DNA of 64,000 nucleotides from Microlunatus speluncae (GTDB taxonomy: Bacteria; Actinomycetota; Actinomycetes; Propionibacteriales; Propionibacteriaceae). Below, piece after piece: positions 50,126 through 60,283 of this stretch (the first letter of the stretch is position 1; the number at the start of each line of letters is the position of its first letter). The position numbers and the translations under genes are program-made. The DNA is taken from contig NZ_VKCZ01000002.1 in assembly GCF_009299835.1 (NCBI RefSeq), positions 164,274-228,273 on the forward strand. The letters run 5' to 3'. A model generated the notes under the pieces. That model did no database searches. It saw only the letters and a list, made by a program, of their open reading frames with translations, and had not been told where the DNA came from.

Positions 50126-51289
50126 ATGAGCAACGTCTCCGGTGCGATCGACGTGGCCGCCTCCGACGCCGACCAGACTCCGCCCGAATCCCCGAAATCC
50201 CCGGCGCTGCAGCAATCCGTGGCCACCGCGTCGCAGCGGCAGTTGATCTGGTGGCGGTTCCGCAAGCACAAGCTGGCCATGATCAGCCTGGTCGTGCTCG
50301 CCCTGCTCTACCTGATCGGGGCGACCTGCGAGTTCGCCGCTCCCCGGGCCCAGGACTCGGCGCACCCCGAGGCCGCGTACTCGCCGCCGCAGTGGGTCAA
50401 GGTGTCGACCTCCGCGCCGCACCTCTACGTCAACGGCGTGGTCGGCGTGCCCAACGTGGAGACCCTGAAACGGGATTACAAGATCGACGAGAGCGTCCGG
50501 ATCCCGGTCGGCTTCCTCGTCAAGGGCGATGAATACAAGCTGTTCGGGCTGATCCCGTCCGACGTCCACTTCTTCGGCACCACCGAGCCGGGGCTGCCGG
50601 TGTTTCTGCTCGGCTCCGATCAGCAGGGCCGAGACCTGCTCTCCCGGCTGATCTACGGCTCCCGGGTGTCGTTGTCGGTCGGCATCATCGGCGTGGTGAT
50701 GAGCCTGGCCCTCGGGTTGCTGCTCGGCGGCCTGTCCGGCTATTTCGGCGGCCGGCTGGACAGCGCGATCCAGCGGATCATCGAGTTCTTCATCTCCATC
50801 CCCACCCTGCCGCTGTGGCTCGGGCTGGCCGCCGCGGTGCCGCCGGGGTGGGATTCGCTGAGCACCTATTTCGCGATCACGCTGATCCTGTCGCTGATGG
50901 GCTGGACCGGGATGGCCCGGGTGATCAGGAGCCGATTACTGCAGATCCGGCACGAGGACTTCGTGCTGGCCGCCGAGCTGGACGGGGCCCGGCCGATGCG
51001 GGTGATCAACAAGCACATGCTGCCGGCGTTCACCAGCCACATCATCGCCTCGCTGTCGCTCTCCGTGCCCGGCATGATCGGCGGCGAGACCGCGCTGTCC
51101 TTCCTCGGCCTCGGGTTGCAGCCGCCGGTGGTCAGCTGGGGCGTCACCCTCGGCGACGCCCAGTCGATCCGGGTGCTGGCCGAGGCGCCGTGGATGCTGT
51201 TCGCCGGGCTGGCCGTGGTGATCACCGTGATGGCCTTCAACTTCGTCGGTGACGGTCTCCGTGACGCCGCCGATCCGTACGGGAGGTAG
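50126..51289 (+). CDS. ABC transporter permease (DppC/OppC-like)
   Basis: 387 residues from ATG 50126, with AAGGAG 8 bases upstream. A cytoplasmic N-terminus (about 50 residues) is followed by a first TM segment and a large extracellular loop before the core permease domain (LLSRLIYGSRVSLSVGIIGVVMSL). The EAA loop is DFVLAAELDGARPMRVINKHMLPAFTSHII near residues 280-310. Membrane partner of the DppB-like subunit. Confidence 0.94.
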   Translation: MSNVSGAIDVAASDADQTPPESPKSPALQQSVATASQRQLIWWRFRKHKLAMISLVVLALLYLIGATCEFAAPRAQDSAHPEAAYSPPQWVKVSTSAPHLYVNGVVGVPNVETLKRDYKIDESVRIPVGFLVKGDEYKLFGLIPSDVHFFGTTEPGLPVFLLGSDQQGRDLLSRLIYGSRVSLSVGIIGVVMSLALGLLLGGLSGYFGGRLDSAIQRIIEFFISIPTLPLWLGLAAAVPPGWDSLSTYFAITLILSLMGWTGMARVIRSRLLQIRHEDFVLAAELDGARPMRVINKHMLPAFTSHIIASLSLSVPGMIGGETALSFLGLGLQPPVVSWGVTLGDAQSIRVLAEAPWMLFAGLAVVITVMAFNFVGDGLRDAADPYGR

Positions 51290-51295
51290 CCGAAC

Positions 51296-52515
<1,220 letters not shown>

Positions 52516-52519
<4 letters not shown>

Positions 52520-53664
52520 CCAGCCCGCCCGAGCTCGACACCGCCGACCGCGAGGTGGCCGACGCCGACCCCGCCGAGGCCACCACTCCCCCCGCGACCG
52601 GGCCGGGCCTGGACCGGCCGCCGCTGCTGGAGCTGCGCGACGTCTCGATGGACTTCCAGATCTCCCGCGGCTGGTTCGGCACCAGGGGCCGGATGAAGGT
52701 CCGGGCGGTCCGCGACGTGTCGCTCACCATCGGACAGGGCGAGACGGTCGGGCTGGTCGGCGAGTCCGGCAGCGGGAAGACGACGTTGGGCCGGTGCATC
52801 CTGCGGGCGCACCGGCCCAGCGCGGGATCGATCATCTATCACACCGCCGACGGTGATCAGGTCGACCTGGTGCAGAGCGACGCGAACGAGCTGCGCCGGC
52901 ATCGCCGCGACATTCGGATGATCTTCCAGGACCCGAACTCCTCGCTCAACCCGCGGCTGACCGTGTCCCAGATCATCGCCGAGCCCCTGATCAACCTCAA
53001 GCAGGGGCTCGACAGCAAGCTGGCCCGGGGCGAACTGCAGGATCGGGTGATCGAGACGATGCGCCTGGTCGGGCTGCGGCCGGATCAGGCCGAGCGTTAT
53101 CCGCACGCCTTCTCCGGCGGCGAACGGCAGCGAGTCGGCATCGCCCGCGCCCTGATCACCAACCCACGGCTGGTGGTCTGCGACGAGGCGGTGACCGCGC
53201 TCGACGTGTCGATCCGCAGCCAGGTGCTGAATCTGCTGCAGGAGCTGCAGGAGCGGCTCGGCCTGACCTACCTGTTCATCTCCCACGACCTGGCCGTGAT
53301 CAAGCACCTGTGCGACCGGGTGGCCGTGATGTATGTCGGCGAGCTGGTCGAGCAGGCGCCGGCCGAGGAACTGTTCCGGCGGCCGCGGCATCCGTACACC
53401 GAAGCCTTGCTGGCCTCGTTGCCGGTGCCGGATCCGTACCGGCGGCGCGACGACCGGCCGGGCATCAGCGGCGAGATCCCCGACCCGGCCGAGCAGATCC
53501 CCGGCTGCGTCTTCCACCCCCGCTGCCCGCACGCCCAGGACCGCTGCGCCACCGACGTCCCCGGCCACCACCAGACCGGCCCCGACACCGTCTCCCGCTG
53601 CCACTTCGCCGAGGACCTGAACCTCCTCGGCATCGGCCGCCGCCCCGGCGGTTCTTCACGTTAA
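52516..53664 (+). CDS. ABC transporter ATP-binding protein (DppF/OppF-like)
   Basis: 382 residues from ATG 52516. After about 35 acidic/Pro-rich residues come the ABC domain with Walker A GESGSGKT near 84-91, FQDPNSSLNPR (Q loop), SGGERQRVGIARAL and CDEAVTALDVS. The oligopeptide-type C-terminus has Cys residues that may bind a metal cluster (CVFHPRCPHAQDRC). Second ATPase of the importer. The last codons form part of a strong palindrome. Confidence 0.94.
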
Positions 53665-53709
53665 CGTGAAGAACTGGCGCTTTGTGAAGGTTGCAACGTT
53701 CACAAAGCG
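53651..53709. terminator. Double hairpin after the Dpp operon
   Basis: First a perfect 24-base palindrome (GTTCTTCACG-TTAA-CGTGAAGAAC, 53651-53674) spanning the DppF stop codon. Then an 11-bp stem CGCTTTGTGAA (53678-53688) with TTCACAAAGCG (53699-53709). Both contain GTGAA cores. Likely terminator, possibly a regulatory site. Confidence 0.6.
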
Positions 53710-53788
53710 TCAGGAACGTTCATCAGGCTCGCCTCGTGGTGACTGCCCGCTGCAAGCGCGGGCTTGTCCCGGATGTAAGGATGGGCCG

Positions 53789-55774
53789 GTGTCGGACCGA
53801 TCGAAGACCCGATTCCCCGCCCTGATCATCGGCCTGCTGGTGCTCGCCCTGTCGGGCTGTACGGCAGCCGGTGGCGGCAGCGAGCCCCCGCCCGCGGGCG
53901 ACGACCCGGCGCGGGCCGCCGGAGAACTCGCGGTCGGCCTCCAGTCCGGCGACCTGACCAAGGTCGAGTTCTCCCGGCTGGAATCCGCGGCGGTGGACGA
54001 GCAGTTCGACGCGCTGGTGGCCGGGGTGCGCGGTGCCAAGCGGACCGTAACGGTCGCCGGCGTCGAGACCACCGGCGAGGAGGCGACCGCCGAGCTCTCG
54101 TACACCTGGGCCTTTCCGGGCGTGAAGGATCGCTGGGTCTATACGGCGACCGCCCGGTTGGTCGCTGAGGACGGGCGCTGGCGTACGACCTGGTCCCCCG
54201 ATCTGGTGCAGCCCGGACTGGACGGCACCAACCGGCTCACCGGTAGCCGCAGCTATCCCACCCGCGGTGAGCTGATCGGTGATCAAGGTGAGACGATCAT
54301 GACCTTGCGGCCGGTGGTGCGGATCGGCATCGACAAGGCGAAGGCCGGCAAGGACGCGGCCAAGTCGGCCGACCTGCTGGCCCGACTGGTCAAGATCGAT
54401 CCCAAGAACTACGTCAAGCTGGTCCAGGATTCCGGCACGCAGGCGTTCGTCGAGGCCATCGTCCTCCGGGAGGAGGATCCGGATCGGCCCAGCAACGCCA
54501 CCGTGCTCAAGATCACCGGAGCCCGGGCGATCAGCGCCGACCGGACGCTGGCACCGACCCGGACCTTCGCCCGCGCACTGCTCGGCAATGTCGGCGAGGC
54601 GACCAAGGAGATCGTCGACGACTCCAAGGGCCAGGTGGTCGCCGGTGATCAGGTCGGCCTGTCCGGTCTGCAACGCCGCTACGACGAGCAGTTGCGCGGC
54701 CTGCCCGGCGTCGAGATCCGGCTGATCGAGGCCACTCCACCCGGCGAGGGATCATCGACTTCCTCACCCGGTACGTCACCGACACCGAAGCCGAGTCCGT
54801 CGCCCAGCAAGCCGGAAACGACCGAGCCGATCTTCGCCACCAAGCCGGTCCGCGGCGTCGATCTGACGGTTACCCTCAACGTCGGGCTGCAGGAACTGGC
54901 GGAGAAGACTCTCGAGGACGTCAAGCCCGACGCCGCGATCGCGGTCATCCGCCGCTCCGACGGCGCCCTGCTGGCCGCGGCCACCGGGCCGTCGTCGGAA
55001 GGTGAGCCGATCGCCAACTTCGGCCAGTATCCGCCGGGCTCGACCTTCAAGGTGATCACGGCGCTGGCGCTGCTCCGGGCCGGACTGACTCCGGACAGCA
55101 TGGTCGAGTGTCCGGAGACGATCACCGTCGACGGTCGTCGATTCGCCAACTACAGCGACTATCCGAGCTCCTCCAATGGGCGGATCCCGCTGGCCGAGGC
55201 GTTCGCCCAGTCCTGCAACACCGCATTCATCGGACAGCTGAGCAAGATCAAGGATGCCGATCTGGCCGCGGCCGCCGCCTCGCTCGGCTTCGGCGTTGAT
55301 CATGACTCCGGCTTCCCGTCCTTCTACGGCACCCTGGGCAAACCGAAGTCGGAGACCGAGCGCGCCGCGACCTTGATCGGCCAGGCGCAGGTGCTGGCCT
55401 CGCCGATGAGCATGGCCGCGGTCGCCGCCTCGGTCTCGGCCGGTGGCACCCGGCTGCCGTACCTGATCAAGGACCAGGTGCCGGAGCAGAAGGGTAAGCC
55501 GTTGACCAAGGCCGAGGGGAGCCAGCTGCGGCAGCTGATGCGCGGCGTGGTGACCTCGGGCCCCGGCCGGTTCCTGCAGGACGTGGACGGGCCGGATGTG
55601 ATCGCCAAGACCGGCACCGCCGAATACGGCACCAGGGCCCCGCTGAAGACCCGCGCCTGGATGATCGCCGCCCAGGGCGACATCGCCGTCGCCGTCTTCG
55701 TCGCGGACGGGAAGTCCGGATCGACCGTGGCCGGCCCGCTGTTGGAAGACTTCCTCGACGAGGTGAACGAGTGA
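53789..55774 (+). CDS. Class B penicillin-binding protein, lipoprotein type
   Basis: 661 residues from GTG 53789 (AAGGATGGGCCG upstream). Lipoprotein signal LALSGC with Cys near residue 23. An NTF2-like MecA_N domain (about 40-155), a PBP dimerisation domain, a Pro/Ser/Thr linker (about 315-345), then the transpeptidase domain: STFK with active Ser418, SCN at 475-477, KTG at 607-609. Crosslinks peptidoglycan outside the membrane. Lies between a nutrient importer and sugar-acid kinase genes, with only 7 bases to the kinase start; probably not functionally tied to them. Confidence 0.93.
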   Translation: MSDRSKTRFPALIIGLLVLALSGCTAAGGGSEPPPAGDDPARAAGELAVGLQSGDLTKVEFSRLESAAVDEQFDALVAGVRGAKRTVTVAGVETTGEEATAELSYTWAFPGVKDRWVYTATARLVAEDGRWRTTWSPDLVQPGLDGTNRLTGSRSYPTRGELIGDQGETIMTLRPVVRIGIDKAKAGKDAAKSADLLARLVKIDPKNYVKLVQDSGTQAFVEAIVLREEDPDRPSNATVLKITGARAISADRTLAPTRTFARALLGNVGEATKEIVDDSKGQVVAGDQVGLSGLQRRYDEQLRGLPGVEIRLIEATPPGEGSSTSSPGTSPTPKPSPSPSKPETTEPIFATKPVRGVDLTVTLNVGLQELAEKTLEDVKPDAAIAVIRRSDGALLAAATGPSSEGEPIANFGQYPPGSTFKVITALALLRAGLTPDSMVECPETITVDGRRFANYSDYPSSSNGRIPLAEAFAQSCNTAFIGQLSKIKDADLAAAAASLGFGVDHDSGFPSFYGTLGKPKSETERAATLIGQAQVLASPMSMAAVAASVSAGGTRLPYLIKDQVPEQKGKPLTKAEGSQLRQLMRGVVTSGPGRFLQDVDGPDVIAKTGTAEYGTRAPLKTRAWMIAAQGDIAVAVFVADGKSGSTVAGPLLEDFLDEVNE

Positions 55775-55781
55775 GCGCACG

Positions 55782-56720
55782 ATGAGCGACGTGGTGACCT
55801 TCGGCGAGCCGATGGCGTTGCTGCTGGCCGAACGGGACCTGCCGCTGGACGCCGCGACCGGCTTCGCCTGGTCGATCGCCGGAGCGGAGAGCAACCTGGC
55901 GATCGGGATGGCCCGGCTCGGCCACTCGGTCAGCTATGCCGGCCGGGTCGGCGACGATGTGTTCGGCGCCCGGATCCGGCGCGAGCTGCGGGCCGAGGGC
56001 ATCGACGTGTCCGCCTTGATCACCGATCCGGAGCTGCCCACCGGGCTGCTGATCCGGGACTCCCCGGTCGACCGGCCGATCACCGTGCACTACCGCCGGT
56101 CGGGCAGCGCCTCCACCGGCTACGCCGTGGCTGATCTTCCGGTCGAGCTGATCCGGTCGGCGCGGGTGTTGCATCTGACCGGGATCACGGCGGCCCTGTC
56201 CGAGTCGTCCTTCGAGGCCTGCCGGACGGCGATGACGCTGGCTCGGGAGGCCGGGGTGACGGTCAGCTTCGACCCCAACCTGCGACTCCGGCTGGCCGGT
56301 CCGGAGCGCTGGACCGAGATCGTCGACGCGTTGGCCCGGCTGGCCGATCTGATCTTCGTCGGCGCCGACGAGGCCGCGATGATCACCGGCGGTGTGGCGA
56401 CCGAGAAGTGGTTCTTCGAGCGCGGGGCGCAGCTCGTGGTGATCAAGGACGGCGAGCAGGGGGCGGTCGAGCACCGGCCCGACGCCAGCACGGCCGTCGG
56501 GGTCCGCCGGGTCCCGCTGGTCGATCCGGTCGGTGCCGGCGACGCCTTCAACACCGGCTGGCTCTCGGCCTGGCTGCGCGGGCTGCCGACGGACCGACGG
56601 CTGGCCGAGGGGGCCGCTGTGGCATCGTTGGTGGTCGCCACCCACGGCGACGCGATCGGGTTGCCCGACGCGGAGACCCGGGACCGGATCCTCGCCGAAG
56701 GCGCGGACATCGACCGATAG
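55782..56720 (+). CDS. kdgK: 2-keto-3-deoxygluconate kinase (PfkB family)
   Basis: 312 residues from ATG 55782. PfkB/ribokinase fold: VVTFGEPMALLLAER at the N-terminus, GAESNLAIGMARLGHSVSYAGRVGDDVFG (substrate-binding motif near residues 32-60), and PVGAGDAFNTGWLSAWL (catalytic Asp near residue 253). Phosphorylates 2-keto-3-deoxygluconate or a related sugar acid to the 6-phosphate, the substrate of the next gene. Completes a lower Entner-Doudoroff branch. Confidence 0.88.
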   Translation: MSDVVTFGEPMALLLAERDLPLDAATGFAWSIAGAESNLAIGMARLGHSVSYAGRVGDDVFGARIRRELRAEGIDVSALITDPELPTGLLIRDSPVDRPITVHYRRSGSASTGYAVADLPVELIRSARVLHLTGITAALSESSFEACRTAMTLAREAGVTVSFDPNLRLRLAGPERWTEIVDALARLADLIFVGADEAAMITGGVATEKWFFERGAQLVVIKDGEQGAVEHRPDASTAVGVRRVPLVDPVGAGDAFNTGWLSAWLRGLPTDRRLAEGAAVASLVVATHGDAIGLPDAETRDRILAEGADIDR

Positions 56721-56729
56721 GAGTTGATC

Positions 56730-57359
56730 ATGACCTCGGGCTCGGCCGACGTACGCAGAGCGGTGATCGACAATGCCGTGATCGGCATCGTCCGCACCAC
56801 CGACGCCGACGACGCGATCGTCAAGGCGCGGCAGATCTGGGATGCCGGAGTCGGCGTGGTCGAGGTCGCACTGACCACCCCGGGCGGACTGCGCGCGATC
56901 GAGACACTGGCCGCCGAGGCCGGCGACGGACGCATCATGGGCGCCGGCACGGTGCTGGACGCCGCCACCGCCCGGGCCGCGGTGCTGGCCGGCGCACGGC
57001 TGCTGGTCACTCCCACCCTGGCGCCGGAGGTGATCGAGGTCGGCCTCCGCTACGACGTGACGACCGCGATCGGCTGCGCCACTCCGACCGAGATGCTGCA
57101 GGCCAAGTCCCTCGGCGCCGATCTGATCAAGGTCTTCCCGGCCAGCCGTTGGTCCCCCGGCTCGCTCAAGGACGTGCTCGCCGCGCTGCCCCAACTCGAC
57201 TGCGTACCGACCGGCGGCGTCACCCCGGAGACCGCCGCCGACTGGATCGAAGCCGGAGCCGTCGCCGTAGGCCTCGGCTCCGCCCTCACCAAGGGCCCCG
57301 ACCCCGCCGCCTCCGTCGCCAAACTCCTCGCCGCCATCAAGGCCCTCCGCAACCCCTGA
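56730..57359 (+). CDS. eda: 2-dehydro-3-deoxy-phosphogluconate aldolase
   Basis: 209 residues from ATG 56730, with ATAGGAG upstream. KDPG/KHG aldolase: VIGIVRTTDADDAI, GVGVVEVALTTPGG (catalytic Glu), IMGAGTVLDAATA, and LIKVFPASRWSPG with the Schiff-base Lys near residue 133. Cleaves KDPG to pyruvate and glyceraldehyde-3-phosphate. Forms an operon with the kinase upstream, suggesting the surrounding island channels substrate into this route. Confidence 0.93.
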   Translation: MTSGSADVRRAVIDNAVIGIVRTTDADDAIVKARQIWDAGVGVVEVALTTPGGLRAIETLAAEAGDGRIMGAGTVLDAATARAAVLAGARLLVTPTLAPEVIEVGLRYDVTTAIGCATPTEMLQAKSLGADLIKVFPASRWSPGSLKDVLAALPQLDCVPTGGVTPETAADWIEAGAVAVGLGSALTKGPDPAASVAKLLAAIKALRNP

Positions 57360-57368
57360 CCTCTTTCC

Positions 57369-57418
57369 GAGTTGTCAGAACTGAGTTGTGGCCTGGGGCT
57401 CCTCAGTTCTGACAACTC
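57369..57418. repeat. Palindromic element, family A copy
   Basis: 17-base perfect arms GAGTTGTCAGAACTGAG and CTCAGTTCTGACAACTC with a 16-base loop, just after the KDPG aldolase gene. Confidence 0.85.
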
Positions 57419-57453
57419 TGGCTACGGGAGTGACTCATCCACAGGCATCTCCC

Positions 57454-57503
57454 GAGTTGTCAGAAGTGAGTTGCGCTATGGGGCTTCTCAGTTCTGACAA
57501 CTC
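57454..57503. repeat. Palindromic element, family A copy (one arm mismatch)
   Basis: GAGTTGTCAGAAGTGAG and CTCAGTTCTGACAACTC, a second copy 36 bases after the first. The pair sits between convergent eda and citrate synthase genes and may terminate both. Confidence 0.85.
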
Positions 57504-57509
57504 TGCGGG

Positions 57510-58682
57510 TCAGGGGCCGACGTAGCGGCCGGTGGGGCGGAGGCGGAGCGGGGGGCGGGTGTATTCGTCCAGGGCGTGGGCGATCCAGCCGCCGATCCGG
57601 GAGCAGGCGAAGATCACCTCGCCGGCCTCGGCCTCCATGCCAAGGGCCAGGGCCAGCGCGGCCAGGGCGAAATCGATGTTCGGGTGCTGACCGGTGCGGC
57701 TGGTCACCTCCGCGGCCAGAGTCCCGGCCCGGTCCAGGATCCGCTTCGTACCGGGCAGGTCTGCGAGCCGGCCGAGCAGCACGGTGGCCCGCGGATCCGG
57801 ACCCGCATACAGCAGGTGGCCGAAGCCCGGCACCCCGGTCCGGCCACGCAGGGTCTCGGCCAGGGCACGGTCGGTCGGAGTGCCGGACCAGACCGCCGAG
57901 AGCAAGCGGTACGCGTCGACGCTCGCCGTGCCGTGCAGTGCGGAGTCCAGGGTGGCCAGGCCGGCCGAAACCACGCCATACGGGTCGGCCCGGGCCGACG
58001 CGGCGGTCCGCGCGGCCAACGTGGACGCGGCCAGATCGTGATCGACCAGCAGCACCAGGGCCGCGTTGAGTGCCCCGACCCGGGCCCTGGTCGGCTTGGC
58101 GGCGGTTAGCTTGGGCCACAGCCGGTCGGCCACCGGTCGACGTGGCCCGGCCAACCGCCGGGTTGGGCCGATCGGTTCGCCCTCTCCCCCGTCGGAATGG
58201 TCCGGCAGGCTCGCGATCAGTCCGCCCAGCAGGGATCCGGCCGCCCGGATCACCCGGCCCGGCGACAGGTCCTGCCGGAGCGGGTCGGCGACCGCCAGGG
58301 CCCGGGTTGCGACCATGATCAGATCGATCATGCCGGTGCCGGACGGCATCGAGGCGACGACCGACCGCGCCGCGGCCACGGCGCGCGGATCCGGCTCGAA
58401 CAAGGCGGTTCCGGGCTCGTCACTGCCCCAGAGCCAGCCGGCGACGTCCTCGTACCGTCGATCGACCAGCCCGGCGATGTCCTGGCCGCGTAGATACAGC
58501 CGGCCGTCCTCGATCAGCGCGATGTCGGTGTCCAAGATCATCAACGGCGTGCCGGCCGGGCTGGCGTGCCGGCTGATCGTCTGGCCGCGGCGGCGCCGGC
58601 CGACGGCCAGTCGCTCCACCTCCAGCGGGTCGAAGGTCGAGCCGGCGCCGTCCCGGAACCGGGTGATCTGGCCGCGGGACAC
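57510..58682 (-). CDS. Citrate synthase catalytic portion (HTH-fused type), N-terminus cut by in-frame stop
   Basis: 390 residues from GTG 58682 (VSRGQITRFRDGAG). Resembles the actinobacterial citrate synthase with an N-terminal MerR-like HTH: ISRHASPAGTPLMILDTDIALIEDGRLYLRGQDIAGL, then SALHGTASVDA, GFGHLLYAGPDPRA and a C-terminal TGRYVGP. The first part of the HTH lies upstream of a TAA stop (58683-58685) in the same frame. The surviving frame may be expressed from the GTG, though there is no ribosome binding site. Divergent from a second, frameshifted citrate synthase. Confidence 0.75.
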   Translation of the reverse strand: MSRGQITRFRDGAGSTFDPLEVERLAVGRRRRGQTISRHASPAGTPLMILDTDIALIEDGRLYLRGQDIAGLVDRRYEDVAGWLWGSDEPGTALFEPDPRAVAAARSVVASMPSGTGMIDLIMVATRALAVADPLRQDLSPGRVIRAAGSLLGGLIASLPDHSDGGEGEPIGPTRRLAGPRRPVADRLWPKLTAAKPTRARVGALNAALVLLVDHDLAASTLAARTAASARADPYGVVSAGLATLDSALHGTASVDAYRLLSAVWSGTPTDRALAETLRGRTGVPGFGHLLYAGPDPRATVLLGRLADLPGTKRILDRAGTLAAEVTSRTGQHPNIDFALAALALALGMEAEAGEVIFACSRIGGWIAHALDEYTRPPLRLRPTGRYVGP

Positions 58683-58760
58683 TTACGCGTAGAGCGTCTC
58701 CAGCCGGACCCCGAGCCGGGCGGCCGCTTCGGCACTGCTCAGCCGCGGTAGTGCTGTCAC
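58683..58760 (-). pseudogene. N-terminal HTH fragment of the citrate synthase gene
   Basis: Reads MTALPRLSSAEAAARLGV then RLETLYA before a TAA stop, continuing in the same frame into VSRGQIT. In the family this site reads LYAYVSRG, so TAA replaces a Tyr codon (TAC to TAA). GTG start at 58760. Confidence 0.8.
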
Positions 58761-58776
58761 CGGCTGTTCCCTTCAG

Positions 58777-58826
58777 GTTGATTCAATCAACATTGACTGT
58801 CCCGACGATCAAGTTGACAGTGTCAA
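58777..58826. promoter_or_regulatory. Divergent citrate synthase operator region
   Basis: Two inverted repeats in AT-rich DNA between the two citrate synthase genes: GTTGAT-TCA-ATCAAC (58777-58791) and TTGACA-G-TGTCAA (58814-58826). The latter contains a possible -35 box. Confidence 0.55.
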
Positions 58827-58852
58827 GGTAGCCGACACGAAGGGGAACCGCT

Positions 58853-60033
58853 ATGCCGCACATGATCATCGACCGGATGGATGACACGCCGATCGAGGTG
58901 CCGCCCGGGCTGGCCAACGTCGTCGTCACCGAGACCGCCCTCGGGGATGTGCGCGGCCGTGAGGGCTTCTATCACTACCGGCAGTATTCGGCCGTCGACC
59001 TCGCCCGGTCGGTGACCCTGGAGGAGGTCTGGCACCTGCTACTGCTCGGCCGGCTGCCCGGTGCCGGTGAGCTGGCCGAGTTCGGCACGCGGATCGTCGC
59101 GGGACGGGCCGTGCCTGAAGCCGTCGCGGCTCTGCTCCCGCTGGTCGCCGCCGGGCCGCCGATGGCGACCCTGCGCACACTGCTCAGCGGGTACGGGCCG
59201 CGGCCGGTTTCGCCCCGTTGTACGACCAGACGCCGGAGGAACGGCTGGATGCGGCGATCCGGGTCGGTGCGGTCGCGCCCGGCCTGCTCGCGGCGGCCCA
59301 CCGGTTGAGTCGGGGTGAGCCGCCGGTGGAGCCGCGGCCGGAGCTCGGCTTCACCGCGAACTACCTTTACCAGCTCACCGGGACCGAGCCGTCGCCCGAC
59401 CAGATCAGCGCCCTGAGTGCGTACCTGGTGGCCGCGATCGACCACGGCTTCAATGCCTCCACCTTCACCGCCCGGGTGATCGCCTCGACCGGCGCCGATC
59501 TCGCGGCCTGCGTCACCGGCGCGCTCGGTGCTCTGTCCGGGCCGCTGCACGGCGGCGCGCCGGGCCGGGCCCTGGCCGCGCTGGACGAGATCGGCAGCAT
59601 CGACCGGATCGACCCCTGGGTCCGGGACAAGATCAACTCCGGCGGCCGGATCATGGGCTTCGGCCACCCGGTCTATCGCACCGAGGACCCGCGATCGGCC
59701 ATGCTCAAGGAGATCGCGCTGTCCTTCGGCGGGCCCCGGGTGGAGCTGGCCGTCGAGATGGAGCGCCAGGTGCTGGCTCTGCTGACCGAGCTGAAGCCCG
59801 GCCGGGAACTCCACACCAACATCGAATTCTTCGCCGCCGTGCTGATGGAACACTGCGGCATCCCGGCCGACCTCTTCACCCCGACCTTCGCCGTCGCCCG
59901 ACTGATCGGCTGGACCGCCCACGTGTTGGAGCAGGCCGAGGATTCCAAGATCATCCGCCCCAGCTCCCGCTATGTCGGCCCGACCCCGCCCGAGCCCATA
60001 CCGGCTTTGTCGGAGCGCTCGCAGGCCGGATGA
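58853..60033 (+). pseudogene. Citrate synthase gene with a single-base frameshift
   Basis: Frame 1 from ATG 58853 encodes about 114 residues of citrate synthase (IEVPPGLANVVVTETALGDVRGREGFYHYRQYSAV...PMATLRTLLSGYG). Then a -1 shift near 59195-59197, in a G run, moves the reading into a frame that continues AAAGFAPLYDQTPEERLDAAIRVGAVAPG and ends YVGPTPPEP...SQAG at 60033. Restoring one G gives about 393 residues, the normal length. The second half carries PLHGGAPGRAL, GFGHPVYRTEDPRSAML and LHTNIEFFAAVL, so catalytic residues are present. Sequencing error cannot be excluded. Confidence 0.8.
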
Positions 60034-60068
60034 TCTTCGTCACCGCTGTGCAAGCGGGATCGGACCAG

Positions 60069-60094
60069 CCCTTCGACAGGCTCAGGGAACGAAC
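60069..60094 (+). repeat. CTTCGACAGGCTCAGG-type repeat
   Basis: CCCTTCGACAGGCTCAGGGA then ACGAAC, downstream of the citrate synthase pseudogene. Confidence 0.85.
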
Positions 60095-60211
60095 ACTCCA
60101 GTCCCCGGTCTTCCAATCGCTGGTCGTTCACCGACCACAGAGCTTCGCCATCCCTTTCGGGGTTCATCGACTTCCTAGATTCGCATACCCCCAACCCCAT
60201 TCAGTTCGCCG

Positions 60212-60264
60212 ACCCGTCACATCCGCTGCGACACGCCGCAAAATCGGCAGCGGATGTGACGGGT
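60212..60264. repeat. Palindromic element, family B copy 3
   Basis: Perfect 18-base arms (ACCCGTCACATCCGCTGC and its complement) around GACACGCCGCAAAATCG. The loop core is shared with 17549-17603 and 18603-18660. Ends 20 bases before the enoyl-CoA hydratase start. Confidence 0.8.
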
Positions 60265-60283
60265 GGGCGGAAATAGTGGGGTG

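Noticed and set aside
57369..57503. Two GAGTTGTCAGAAC palindromes as the start of a CRISPR array
   Set aside because: Only two units, each itself a hairpin, with no further regular spacing and no cas genes.
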